From JAVBSC01 sp031547305 (GTDB lineage: Bacteria; Desulfobacterota; Desulfovibrionia; Desulfovibrionales; Desulfovibrionaceae), in the NCBI GenBank assembly GCA_031547305.1, contig JAVBSC010000059.1, forward strand, positions 1 to 15,906: DNA of 15,906 nt, written 5' to 3'. The first letter of the stretch is position 1. Every line of letters begins with the position of its first letter. The notes under the pieces are model-generated. The model worked only from the letters and a program-made list of their open reading frames with translations, searched no databases and was not told where the DNA came from. A program made the position numbers and the translations under genes. Shown piece by piece: positions 6,107-15,491 of the stretch.

Positions 6107-7798
6107 ATGCACTTGCTCTCCAAATGGAAAACCGGCGCGCTGGCTGTTCTGCTTGTGGCCGCTTTCGCCTCCCAGGCCTTCGCCTACCCCTCGGTGTACG
6201 TGACCGGCACGGTCCGCTATGATCCGGCCAAAGCCTGGAACGGCTACACCCTGGCCCCCGGCGCCGACCAGCAGTTCATCCTGATCGATATGAACGGCAA
6301 CGCGGTCAAAGAGTGGACCAAAAACAACCTTGGCGTGTTCTTCCGGCCCATGCCGGACGGCGGCATGATCAACATGCGCGGCACCTGGGCCGGCGGCCAG
6401 CAGGACGCCTACGCGGTGAGCCACGTGAGCTTTGACGAGAAAATCACCTGGGAATTCCGCAAATGGCAGCAGGTGGACGCCATCCCCGGCGAACCCGAGG
6501 AAAACGGCAAGACCTGGATTTCCCGCGGCCACCACGACCACAATATTTACGGCTATCCGGTATACTACACCCCGGGCCGCAAGTTCGAGAACAAGGGTAA
6601 AATCCTCATCCTGGCGCATATCAACGAAACGCGCCCGGAAATCAACAAAAACGTCAAGCTGCTCTCCGAAGCCATTTATGAAGTGGACATGAAGAGCGGC
6701 GAAGTGATCTGGAAGTGGTACCCCGGCGAACATTTCGCCGAACTGGGCTTTGACGAGGACGCCGTAAAGGCCATGCAGTCCTACCCGCCCTCCGACAACC
6801 CCCAGGCCAGCCGCTGGAAGGCCGACCCCAGCAAGCCCGGCATGGGCTTCGACTGGCTGCACCTGAACACCGTCAACTACCTGGGCCCCAACAAGTGGTT
6901 TGACAGTGGCGACAAGCGCTTCCATCCCGACAACATCATCATCAACTCGCGCGACGCCAACTTCTTCTGCATCATCGACCATGAAAGCGGCAAGGTCGTA
7001 TGGCGCGTCGGCCCGGACTTCGGCCCGGACAAGCCGGAATTCAAGCTTGGCCAGATGATCGGCATGCATGACGTGCATATGATTCCGCCCGGGCTGCCCG
7101 GCGAAGGCAACATCCTTGTGTTCGACAACGGCGGAACGGCCGGTTACGGCAAGCCTTCCCCGATGGTGCCTGTTTCCGGCTTCATGAACGCCAGGCGCGA
7201 CTATTCCCGCATTGTGGAATTCAACCCGCAGACTCTGGAAATAGTCTGGGAATACGACTTCTACAAAAACCCCATAACCAAGCGCTACCTGCTTGGGCAC
7301 TACGCCCACCGTTTCTACAGCCCGTTCTGCAGCAACGTGCAGCGCCTGCCCAACGGCAACACCCACATCACGGAAGCCGACTCCCTGCGCCTGATGGAAG
7401 TTACCAAGGATTATGAGACCGTCTGGGAATACGTAAGCCCGTACGCCTGGGATTCCCCGCGCCATCCGCTGGTGTTCCGTTCCTACCGCATCCCCTATGA
7501 CTGGGTGCCGCAGCTCAAGAACAAGCCCAGGGAAGTGGCGGTTATTCCCCCGGCCAACCACATGATGCAGATTCCCAACGTGGAAGGCAAAATGCCGGTC
7601 GTGCGCACGGTCGGCCCGGCCTCCATCAAGATCGGCACCGGCAAGCCCGTGGACGCCGCCGGCTCCCTGGCCACCGTGGCCAAGCCCAAGCCGGCCGACG
7701 CGGCCAAGCCCGCCCCGGCCAAAGCCGCTCCGGCCAAGCCGGCCAAGCCCGGCAAGAAGGGTGAGGAAGATGCCCCGGGCAACATGCATACCTACTAG
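6107..7798 (+). CDS. Exported arylsulfotransferase (ASST) family protein, first copy
   Basis: A 563-residue protein with a signal peptide cleaved after residue 26 (AFA|Y), so periplasmic. The ASST family moves the sulfate group from one aryl sulfate to another phenol, without PAPS, through a sulfated histidine in a beta-propeller. Family features seen: an N-terminal GYTL...ILIDMNG segment, repeated propeller strands ending in W-x-Y or similar, DWLHLN (His252), GMHDVH (His321), VFDNG and YSRIVEF (Arg368), in the order found in characterised enzymes. Its only cysteines are 288 and 408. From about 515 the C-terminus is a Lys/Pro/Ala-rich tail of some 40 residues, unusual for the family. The ATG at 6107 has GAGG at 6098-6101. 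It is the first gene of a probable two-gene operon driven by the sigma-54 promoter. The family call is firm; the substrate is not known. Confidence 0.88.
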   Translation: MHLLSKWKTGALAVLLVAAFASQAFAYPSVYVTGTVRYDPAKAWNGYTLAPGADQQFILIDMNGNAVKEWTKNNLGVFFRPMPDGGMINMRGTWAGGQQDAYAVSHVSFDEKITWEFRKWQQVDAIPGEPEENGKTWISRGHHDHNIYGYPVYYTPGRKFENKGKILILAHINETRPEINKNVKLLSEAIYEVDMKSGEVIWKWYPGEHFAELGFDEDAVKAMQSYPPSDNPQASRWKADPSKPGMGFDWLHLNTVNYLGPNKWFDSGDKRFHPDNIIINSRDANFFCIIDHESGKVVWRVGPDFGPDKPEFKLGQMIGMHDVHMIPPGLPGEGNILVFDNGGTAGYGKPSPMVPVSGFMNARRDYSRIVEFNPQTLEIVWEYDFYKNPITKRYLLGHYAHRFYSPFCSNVQRLPNGNTHITEADSLRLMEVTKDYETVWEYVSPYAWDSPRHPLVFRSYRIPYDWVPQLKNKPREVAVIPPANHMMQIPNVEGKMPVVRTVGPASIKIGTGKPVDAAGSLATVAKPKPADAAKPAPAKAAPAKPAKPGKKGEEDAPGNMHTY

Positions 7799-7823
7799 AG
7801 CCTTTCGGCGTTGAGATACTCCA

Positions 7824-7849
7824 GCCGGGCCATGCGCGCATGGCCCGGC
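7824..7849. promoter_or_regulatory. 26-bp perfect palindrome between the two arylsulfotransferase genes
   Basis: A perfect palindrome (arms GCCGGGCCATGCG and its complement) lies in the 131-bp gap, 26 bp after the first stop and 80 bp before the second start. In RNA it would form a very stable hairpin of 11-12 bp. No T run follows, so it is not a classic terminator; it may protect the upstream message or lower expression of the second gene relative to the first. Confidence 0.5.
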
Positions 7850-7929
7850 GCCCGCGAAAAGCGAGGGGGGGCCCAGGCAAATGCGTTGTTCGCCGCAGGG
7901 CCGTTATCTCAAATAACCATGGAGCGCAT

Positions 7930-9327
7930 ATGAAAAAACGTCTGCTTATTCTTACCGCTGTTTTCGCTTTGCTTACAGGCTGGACTTTGTCCGCCCTGGC
8001 TTATGAAGCCACCTTGGGCCCGGCCGGCCTGCTCATGAACAATCCGGAAAAAACCTACAAGGGCTACACCTTGTGGGCCGCCTCCCAGGGTACGGACACG
8101 TACCTGATCGACATGGAAGGCCGGGTCATCAACAAATGGTCCAGCCCGTACCGCACTATGTATGCGGAGCTGACCGAAAAAGGCACCCTGCTGCGCAGCG
8201 CCATTCTGCCTCCGGCCGAGCTGGCGGCAAACTTCGGCGGATCCACCGGCCTGCTTCAGGAATTCGACTGGGACGGCAACGTGATTTGGGAATACCGCCT
8301 GAGCGATCCCAAAAAAGGCGTTCTGCACCATGCTTTTGATCGCATGCCCAACGGCAACACCCTGGTTCTGGCCTGGGAACCGAAAACCGGCGAGGAAGCC
8401 TATAAAAAAGGCCGTCCGGCCGGCACGCTGCTGCCCGTGGGCAGCGGCGTTAAAGACCGCACCGGCAGAACCCGCGACGAGGAAATCTGGCCGGACTTCG
8501 TGCAGGAAGTGAACCCCAAGGGTGAAGTGGTTTGGGAATGGCATGCCTGGGATCATACCGGCAAAGGCCCCCTGGAGCTGGATCTGGCTTTCCAGATTCC
8601 CCTGGGCGCCAGCAGCGAAGGCCTGCTTATGACCACCGTGGACTGGACGCACTGCAACTCCGTGCGCTATAACGCCAAAACGGATCAGTTGGTGATCAGC
8701 TCCCGCAACTTCGGCGAATTTTGGATCATCGACAAGAAAACCGGCAAGATCGTCTACCGCTTCGGCAACCCCGGCGCTTCCGGCCAGGGCAAGCTGCCTT
8801 TCGGCTACGCGGAGGAAGGCGATCAGGTTCTCTTTGGCAACCACGACGCCAACTGGACGCCCGAAGGCAACGTGACCATCTTTGACAACGGCTGCTTCCG
8901 CACTGGCGGGGCCGTGTCCCGCGCTCTGGAAATAGACCCCAAGAAGGGCGAGATCGTCTGGATGTATGAAGGCGACGGCAAGTTCAACCCCAACATGTTC
9001 TATTCGCCCTTTGAAAGCTCCGCCCAGAAGCTGCCCAACGGCAACTGGCTGATCTGCTCCACCAAGAACGGGCACATCTTTGAAGTTTCCCAGGATAAAA
9101 AGATCGTCTGGGAATACGTCAACCCGGTGCTGTCCAAAAACGAAATCGTCTGCACCATTCCCAGCATCATCCCGGACAACCGGGTGCACCGCGCCTTCCG
9201 CTACGGCGTGGATTTTGCCGGCTTCAAGGGCAAAGACATGAAGCCCAAGGCCCAGGCGGTCAACGAAGGCTGCCCGAACTGGGTGGAGCTTTTCGCGACC
9301 AAGCCCGCGGCCGCCAAGGCCAAGTAA
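7930..9327 (+). CDS. Exported arylsulfotransferase (ASST) family protein, second copy
   Basis: A 465-residue secreted paralogue of the preceding gene. I chose the ATG at 7930, with GGAG at 7921-7924, because it places a clean signal peptide (MKKRLLILTAVFALL...) at the N-terminus, cleaved after residue 24 (ALA|Y); the frame runs further upstream but lacks export features there. Family elements occur in the same order as in copy one: GYTL...YLIDMEG, LPNGN-type loops, DWTHCN (His241), GNHDAN (His305), IFDNG and VSRALEI (Arg331). It has five cysteines in the mature protein (242, 322, 376, 408, 448), against two in copy one, so disulfide needs differ. It ends in a short KPAAAKAK tail. Divergence between the copies suggests different donor or acceptor ranges rather than a recent duplication. 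Likely cotranscribed with copy one. Confidence 0.87.
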   Translation: MKKRLLILTAVFALLTGWTLSALAYEATLGPAGLLMNNPEKTYKGYTLWAASQGTDTYLIDMEGRVINKWSSPYRTMYAELTEKGTLLRSAILPPAELAANFGGSTGLLQEFDWDGNVIWEYRLSDPKKGVLHHAFDRMPNGNTLVLAWEPKTGEEAYKKGRPAGTLLPVGSGVKDRTGRTRDEEIWPDFVQEVNPKGEVVWEWHAWDHTGKGPLELDLAFQIPLGASSEGLLMTTVDWTHCNSVRYNAKTDQLVISSRNFGEFWIIDKKTGKIVYRFGNPGASGQGKLPFGYAEEGDQVLFGNHDANWTPEGNVTIFDNGCFRTGGAVSRALEIDPKKGEIVWMYEGDGKFNPNMFYSPFESSAQKLPNGNWLICSTKNGHIFEVSQDKKIVWEYVNPVLSKNEIVCTIPSIIPDNRVHRAFRYGVDFAGFKGKDMKPKAQAVNEGCPNWVELFATKPAAAKAK

Positions 9328-9347
9328 GCATTTAGCAAAAGCCTTAA

Positions 9348-9388
9348 ATAAAAATCCCGCCTGGCTGTTCGCCAGGCGGGATTTTTAT
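9348..9388. terminator. Bidirectional rho-independent terminator
   Basis: An 18-bp perfect stem (9348-9365 with 9371-9388) around a TGTTC loop has a GC core (CCCGCCTGGC) flanked by an A run on one side and a T run on the other, so it works on both strands. It sits between the convergent arylsulfotransferase and tyrosine phenol-lyase genes and should end both transcripts. Confidence 0.92.
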
Positions 9389-9407
9389 GCTTGATGCGTT
9401 TTACGGA

Positions 9408-10784
9408 TTACTTCAGCGGCTCGAAGCGCGCGGTGAAGAAGCGCAGGAACTTGGGCTCGTAGACCATGTCCAGGCCCTTGATTGAGTCTCTTTTCTTGAA
9501 CAGTTCAATGCAGGCGTCCGCCACGATGTCCAGGTGGGCGTAGGTGTAGACGCGCCGCGGAATGGTCAGCCGCACCAGTTCCAGTTTGGGACGGTTGTGC
9601 TCGCCGGTGACCTTGTTGCGGCCGGCGGAAATGATCCCGCGCTCCATGCTGCGCACGCCGGACTCAATGTACAGCTGGGCGGCCAGCATCTGGGCCGGGT
9701 ACTGGTCCTGGGTGATGTGGGGCAGGAAGGCCCTGGCGTCCAGAAACACGGCGTGGCCGCCGACGGGCCGCACGATGGGCACCCCGGCCGCCATGAGCTT
9801 GTCGCCAAGGTAGCGGCACTGGGCGATGCGGTGGGCGATGTAGGCGTCGTCCACGGATTCCATAATGCCCTGGGCCATGGCTTCCATGTCGCGGCCGGCC
9901 ATGCCGCCGTAGCTGGGCATGCCTTCATATAGCACGACCAGTTCGCAGGCTTTCTGGTACAGTTCCGGGTCGTTCATGCACAAAAATCCGCCGATGTTCA
10001 CCAGGCAGTCTTTCTTGCCGCTCATGGTGCAGCCGTCCGCGTAGCTCATCATTTCCTTTAGGATGGCGCGGATGGGCTTGTCTTTGTAGCCGGCTTCCTG
10101 CTCCTGGATATAGTAGGCGTTTTCCACGCAACGGGTGGCGTCGTACATCAGTTTGATCTTGTGCTTGTGGCACAGTTCGCTCACGGCGCGCATATTGGCC
10201 ATGCTTACGGGTTGCCCGCCGGCCAGGTTCACGGTCACGGCCAGGCAGACGTAGGGGATTTTGTCCGCGCCCACTTCGTCGATCAGGGCCTGGAGTTTTT
10301 TCAGGTCAATGTTGCCCTTGAAGGGTATTTCCAACTGGGCGTCGTGGGCTTGGTCGTTGATGATGTCGCGGAAGGTCGCGCCGTTTTTTTCCTGGTGGGC
10401 GCGGGTGGTGGTGAAGTACATATTGCCCGGCACAAAGTCGCCCGGCTTGATGCAGATGGTGGAAAGCAGGTTTTCCGCGCCGCGGCCCTGGTGGGTGGGC
10501 ACGATATATTTAAAGCCGTAGTATTCGCGCACCACCTGTTCCAGGTGCAGGAAGTTGCGGCTTCCGGAATAGGCTTCATCGCCGATCATCATGGCGGCCC
10601 ACTGGCGGTCGCTCATCGCGTTGGTGCCGCTGTCCGTGAGCAGGTCTATGTAGACCTGTTCGGACTTGAGCAGGAAGGTGTTGGAGCCGGCTTCCTTCAT
10701 GTAGTGCTCGCGCTGGGCGCGGGTGGTCATGGAAATGGGTTCGACGGCTTTAATCTTATAAGGTTCCGCGGGATACTTAGCCAT
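9408..10784 (-). CDS. tpl: Tyrosine phenol-lyase (beta-tyrosinase)
   Basis: A cytoplasmic PLP enzyme that splits L-tyrosine into phenol, pyruvate and ammonia. The 458 residues are collinear with Citrobacter freundii TPL (456 residues) as I remember it, with a constant offset of +1. PLP-binding Lys is Lys258 in SGKKDCLV; Asp215 and Arg218 lie in YDATRC. TPL-specific residues are kept: Thr125 in FTTTR, Arg382 in SMERG (contacts the phenol hydroxyl) and Phe449. Tryptophanase has other residues at these places, so tryptophanase is unlikely. Tyr72 and Arg405 are also present. The ATG is preceded by AAGGAG (10796-10791 on the minus strand) at 8 nt. It is a single-gene unit, convergent with the arylsulfotransferases and divergent from the hybrid kinase. 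Its phenol could be an acceptor for the neighbouring sulfotransferases. Confidence 0.93.
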   Translation of the reverse strand: MAKYPAEPYKIKAVEPISMTTRAQREHYMKEAGSNTFLLKSEQVYIDLLTDSGTNAMSDRQWAAMMIGDEAYSGSRNFLHLEQVVREYYGFKYIVPTHQGRGAENLLSTICIKPGDFVPGNMYFTTTRAHQEKNGATFRDIINDQAHDAQLEIPFKGNIDLKKLQALIDEVGADKIPYVCLAVTVNLAGGQPVSMANMRAVSELCHKHKIKLMYDATRCVENAYYIQEQEAGYKDKPIRAILKEMMSYADGCTMSGKKDCLVNIGGFLCMNDPELYQKACELVVLYEGMPSYGGMAGRDMEAMAQGIMESVDDAYIAHRIAQCRYLGDKLMAAGVPIVRPVGGHAVFLDARAFLPHITQDQYPAQMLAAQLYIESGVRSMERGIISAGRNKVTGEHNRPKLELVRLTIPRRVYTYAHLDIVADACIELFKKRDSIKGLDMVYEPKFLRFFTARFEPLK

Positions 10785-11370
10785 GTTTCGCTCCTTGGCC
10801 GGACCGGGGTCCGGGTTATGCTGGTGCTTTTTTTATGGTCATTTCCAGAATTAGACTATTTCCAGGATTTGAGCCTGAAGATTGTTCCACTGTGGATATT
10901 TTCTATGTCAAAAAGAAAAAAATGATTGTAGCCAGGACTACAACCGTTCTTTTTTGCACTTTCGGTGGTGTTGGAATTTTTTCGCGGCCGTCCGGCCGTG
11001 CTGATCGCCAGGCTTGACCGCCGCGTACTCATTGCTTGAGACAAGTTGACATTTAAAATGTTCATCCGCTCTGGCGGCGGGAACCTCCGCCAGCCGTGCC
11101 GGCGCAAATTATTTCCCCGTTAGGCGTCGAAACGGCGCCTAAAAGTGAATCCGCTCCAGGCGCCCCGGCAAATCAGCAAGCGCGCCGGCGCGGCCCCGGA
11201 TTCCCCAATGCGCGCGCTATATTTATAGGAAATAGCTTAAGTATATACTATTTTATTCTGGATTAGCGGCGGAATTTACGTTAATCTGGTAGAGTGTTTT
11301 TGGATGGGGAAGCGTTGTCTTGCTGTTATTTTTTTATTTGCCGCCGATTTACCGCAATCAAGGGGTGTGC
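10785..11370. promoter_or_regulatory. Divergent control region between tpl and the hybrid kinase gene
   Basis: No gene is seen in these 586 bp. Next to tpl, CCGGACC-GG-GGTCCGG (10799-10814) makes a hairpin directly upstream of its ribosome binding site, and TTGTAG-N6-CTACAA (10926-10943) could be an operator. On the kinase side there are ACATTT-A-AAATGT (11049-11061), a CTGGCGG/CCGCCAG hairpin (11071-11093) and a 9-bp hairpin with GAAAC loop (11120-11142). AT-rich DNA at about 11218-11260, including TATACT at 11244-11249, is a likely place for the kinase promoter, but no clear -35 pairs with it. Confidence 0.45.
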
Positions 11371-14196
<2,826 letters not shown>

Positions 14197-14300
14197 CGTG
14201 TTTTTCTTGCCTTTGCCGCTTGTTCGCCGTATGAGCCTGCCTGTAACGGCATAGAACGCAAAATTGACAAAATTTGAGCCTGGATCGGGGAGGCTTCTCC

Positions 14301-14837
14301 ATGGAACGCATTTTTCTGGCGGCCGCCACTCTGGCGCTGCTTTTGGGCTTTGGCGCGGCTGACTGCCGGGCGGGAACGCTGGCGGAAGCCAAAACCATGA
14401 ATGTTGACGTGCCAAAGTTCATTAACGCCTATAACGAATACGCCGGACCGCTGAACATCGCGCCCCTGCCCCGGCGGCCGACCCAGTCCGATGTGAACGC
14501 CAAGGCGGCGGTATACATCCACAACTCAGAGCACAACCTGGGAGTGGAAGTGCATTTGCGGGGCAAGGAGAAAAACCCGATCCTGATGATTTTTTTCGGA
14601 ACCGGCGACGGCACGCAGCAGTCCGGCAAAAACATCGTCCTGGGGGCCACCTCCTTTATCGCCGCGCTTACGCCGGACCTGGACAATAACAGCCGGGGCG
14701 AAGGCATGCGCAACCTGGGCATACTGCCCTTCGCCCTTGCGGACGGCAAAACCCGCTCCTGGATCTCTGGGGGACTGAAATTTTCCGCCGAATACAGCCG
14801 CGACGCCGGCCTGCTGATCTTCGCGGAGGCGGAGTAG
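14301..14837 (+). CDS. Small secreted protein of unknown function
   Basis: I do not recognise this 178-residue protein. It has a clear signal peptide (MERIFLAAATLALLLGFG...) likely cut after residue 24 (CRA|G), leaving a mature protein of about 154 residues. Cys22 lies before the cut and is not in a lipobox. The mature part is soluble looking, with alternating strands and turns (for example NAKAAVYIHNSEHNLGVEVH and ILMIFFGTGDGTQ), no cysteine, and a C-terminus rich in beta-type residues. The ATG at 14301 was preferred over an upstream TTG because GGGGAGG lies at 14287-14293, 7 nt before. It starts 104 bp after the hybrid kinase on the same strand and could share its message. The coding call rests on the signal peptide, the strong ribosome binding site and codon use like its neighbours. 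Confidence 0.75.
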   Translation: MERIFLAAATLALLLGFGAADCRAGTLAEAKTMNVDVPKFINAYNEYAGPLNIAPLPRRPTQSDVNAKAAVYIHNSEHNLGVEVHLRGKEKNPILMIFFGTGDGTQQSGKNIVLGATSFIAALTPDLDNNSRGEGMRNLGILPFALADGKTRSWISGGLKFSAEYSRDAGLLIFAEAE

Positions 14838-14872
14838 GCCGGAATATTGCTTTTTGTAATACGCTAGAGCAA

Positions 14873-14935
14873 TTTAGCTTTGAAAACAATGCAAGTTTCG
14901 CAAGCGGTATAGGGTTTAGCTTGTAACAATGCGAG
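14873..14935. repeat. Imperfect direct repeat
   Basis: Copy one (14873-14895) and copy two (14915-14935) both start TTTAGCTT and share AACAATGC followed by A/G-AG, with a period of 42 bp. A related inverted word, TTTCAAAG, lies at 14976-14983 opposite CTTTGAAA at 14878-14885. The sequence may be one copy of a dispersed intergenic repeat; only one locus is visible here. Confidence 0.35.
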
Positions 14936-15141
14936 ATTCCCAGGATAAACGACACGCTTCGCGCCTGCCGAGCAATTTCAAAGTTAATTTGATTTGGCTG
15001 TTTTTATATTGAAATAATTGATTAAAATATTTTTCATATAATTTTATACCAGCAACAATACCAACTATTTTCGGGGATGATTACCACCCCGCACCGGGTC
15101 ATAAAGTGGGACTGTCTTTTCCTTGAAAAGGCATCAAAACG

Positions 15142-15172
15142 AAAAATGAGGTGTGATTTTCACCACACCTCA
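15142..15172 (-). terminator. Minus-strand hairpin terminator
   Basis: Read on the minus strand, TGAGGTGTG (15172-15164) and CACACCTCA (15155-15147) form a 9-bp stem with an 8-base loop, followed by a run of five T (15146-15142) and then CGTTTTG. The form is a good intrinsic terminator, yet no minus-strand gene is evident to its right, so it may be a leftover from an inserted element or end a small RNA. Confidence 0.5.
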
Positions 15173-15288
15173 CAAACTTGCCGCTCAGGGTATACAAAAA
15201 GTCCCTTCAAGGCTCCAAAAAACTCTGATATATACAGAGCGTCCGAGCAAGTCAAAGCGGGCTGTACTCTTTGTGAGAGTTCATATAT

Positions 15289-15333
15289 CTTCTAAGCAAT
15301 CGGTCATGGGTTCGATTCCTATCTGGCGCGCCA
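15289..15333 (+). pseudogene. 3' fragment of tRNA-Arg(UCU), candidate attachment site
   Basis: The last 45 nt of a tRNA are intact: anticodon loop CTTCTAA (anticodon TCT), 3' anticodon stem GCAAT, variable region CGGTC, T arm ATGGG-TTCGATT-CCTAT (five pairs, one G-T wobble), acceptor strand CTGGCGC, discriminator G and encoded CCA. The 5' half is absent: no GCGCCAG acceptor strand, no D arm, and the preceding bases do not pair with GCAAT. A break exactly in the anticodon loop is typical of tyrosine-recombinase crossover in tRNA genes. If so, this is the displaced end (attR type) of an element lying to the left, with an intact tRNA-Arg at its other end outside the window, or a scar. It cannot make a working tRNA alone. 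Confidence 0.75.
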
Positions 15334-15339
15334 GATTTT

Positions 15340-15371
15340 AAGGACTTGGAGTAAAGCCCAAGTCCTTTTTT
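15340..15371 (+). terminator. Rho-independent terminator after the tRNA fragment
   Basis: AAGGACTTGG (15340-15349) pairs perfectly with CCAAGTCCTT (15358-15367) around an 8-base loop and runs into six T (15366-15371). It begins 7 nt after the tRNA CCA end, as for a normal tRNA transcript, which supports this side being the original tRNA 3' flank. Confidence 0.85.
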
Positions 15372-15491
15372 GTTTATCGGCGCATGCTGGGGGGCTTTTC
15401 AAGATACGCCGCACAGGTTCAAATATGATGCGGAGAAAATCCAGGCGGTTTTCATTTGACGCGGGAATGCCGGTATGATGAGAGTTACTCC

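Larger units (their letters stand above)
14838..15288. other. Gene-free, repeat- and hairpin-rich stretch before the tRNA fragment
   Basis: I see no convincing gene in these 451 bp, which are richer in A+T than the flanks. An imperfect direct repeat occurs at 14873-14895 and 14915-14935 (both begin TTTAGCTT and contain AACAATGC). Further on come four inverted repeats within 180 bp: CTTTTC/GAAAAG (15116-15130), a 9-bp stem (15147-15172), CTCTG/CAGAG (15223-15239) and ACTCT/AGAGT (15266-15280). The last two lie within 70 bp of the tRNA fragment and could be recombinase arm sites. A 72-codon frame at 15077-15295 crosses these structures and is probably not a gene. Confidence 0.5.

Noticed and set aside
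5885..7789. Long open frame (634 codons) on the minus strand opposite the first arylsulfotransferase gene
   Set aside because: It mirrors the high-GC codon pattern of the real gene, is rich in His/Gly/Val of shadow type, has no recognisable domain, and the plus-strand frame has signal peptide, ribosome binding site and family motifs.
7909..9189. 426-codon open frame on the minus strand opposite the second arylsulfotransferase gene
   Set aside because: Same shadow pattern; no domain or plausible start signals, and the plus strand codes for a clear family protein.
9408..10784. Tryptophanase (tnaA) identity for the PLP lyase
   Set aside because: Specificity residues Thr125, Arg382 and Phe449 and overall collinearity follow tyrosine phenol-lyase.
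10926..10943. TyrR box upstream of tpl
   Set aside because: A TyrR box has TGTA and TACA separated by 10 bases; here the separation is 8, and the inner AAA/TTT is absent, so only an unnamed operator can be claimed.
15077..15295. 72-codon plus-strand frame ending in the tRNA anticodon loop
   Set aside because: It runs through a terminator stem and three other inverted repeats, lacks a ribosome binding site and has no protein-like features.
14838..15333. tRNA-Arg gene interrupted by a group I intron at the anticodon loop
   Set aside because: No matching 5' exon (acceptor GCGCCAG and D arm) is found in the upstream 450 bp, so the tRNA is truncated rather than split within this window.
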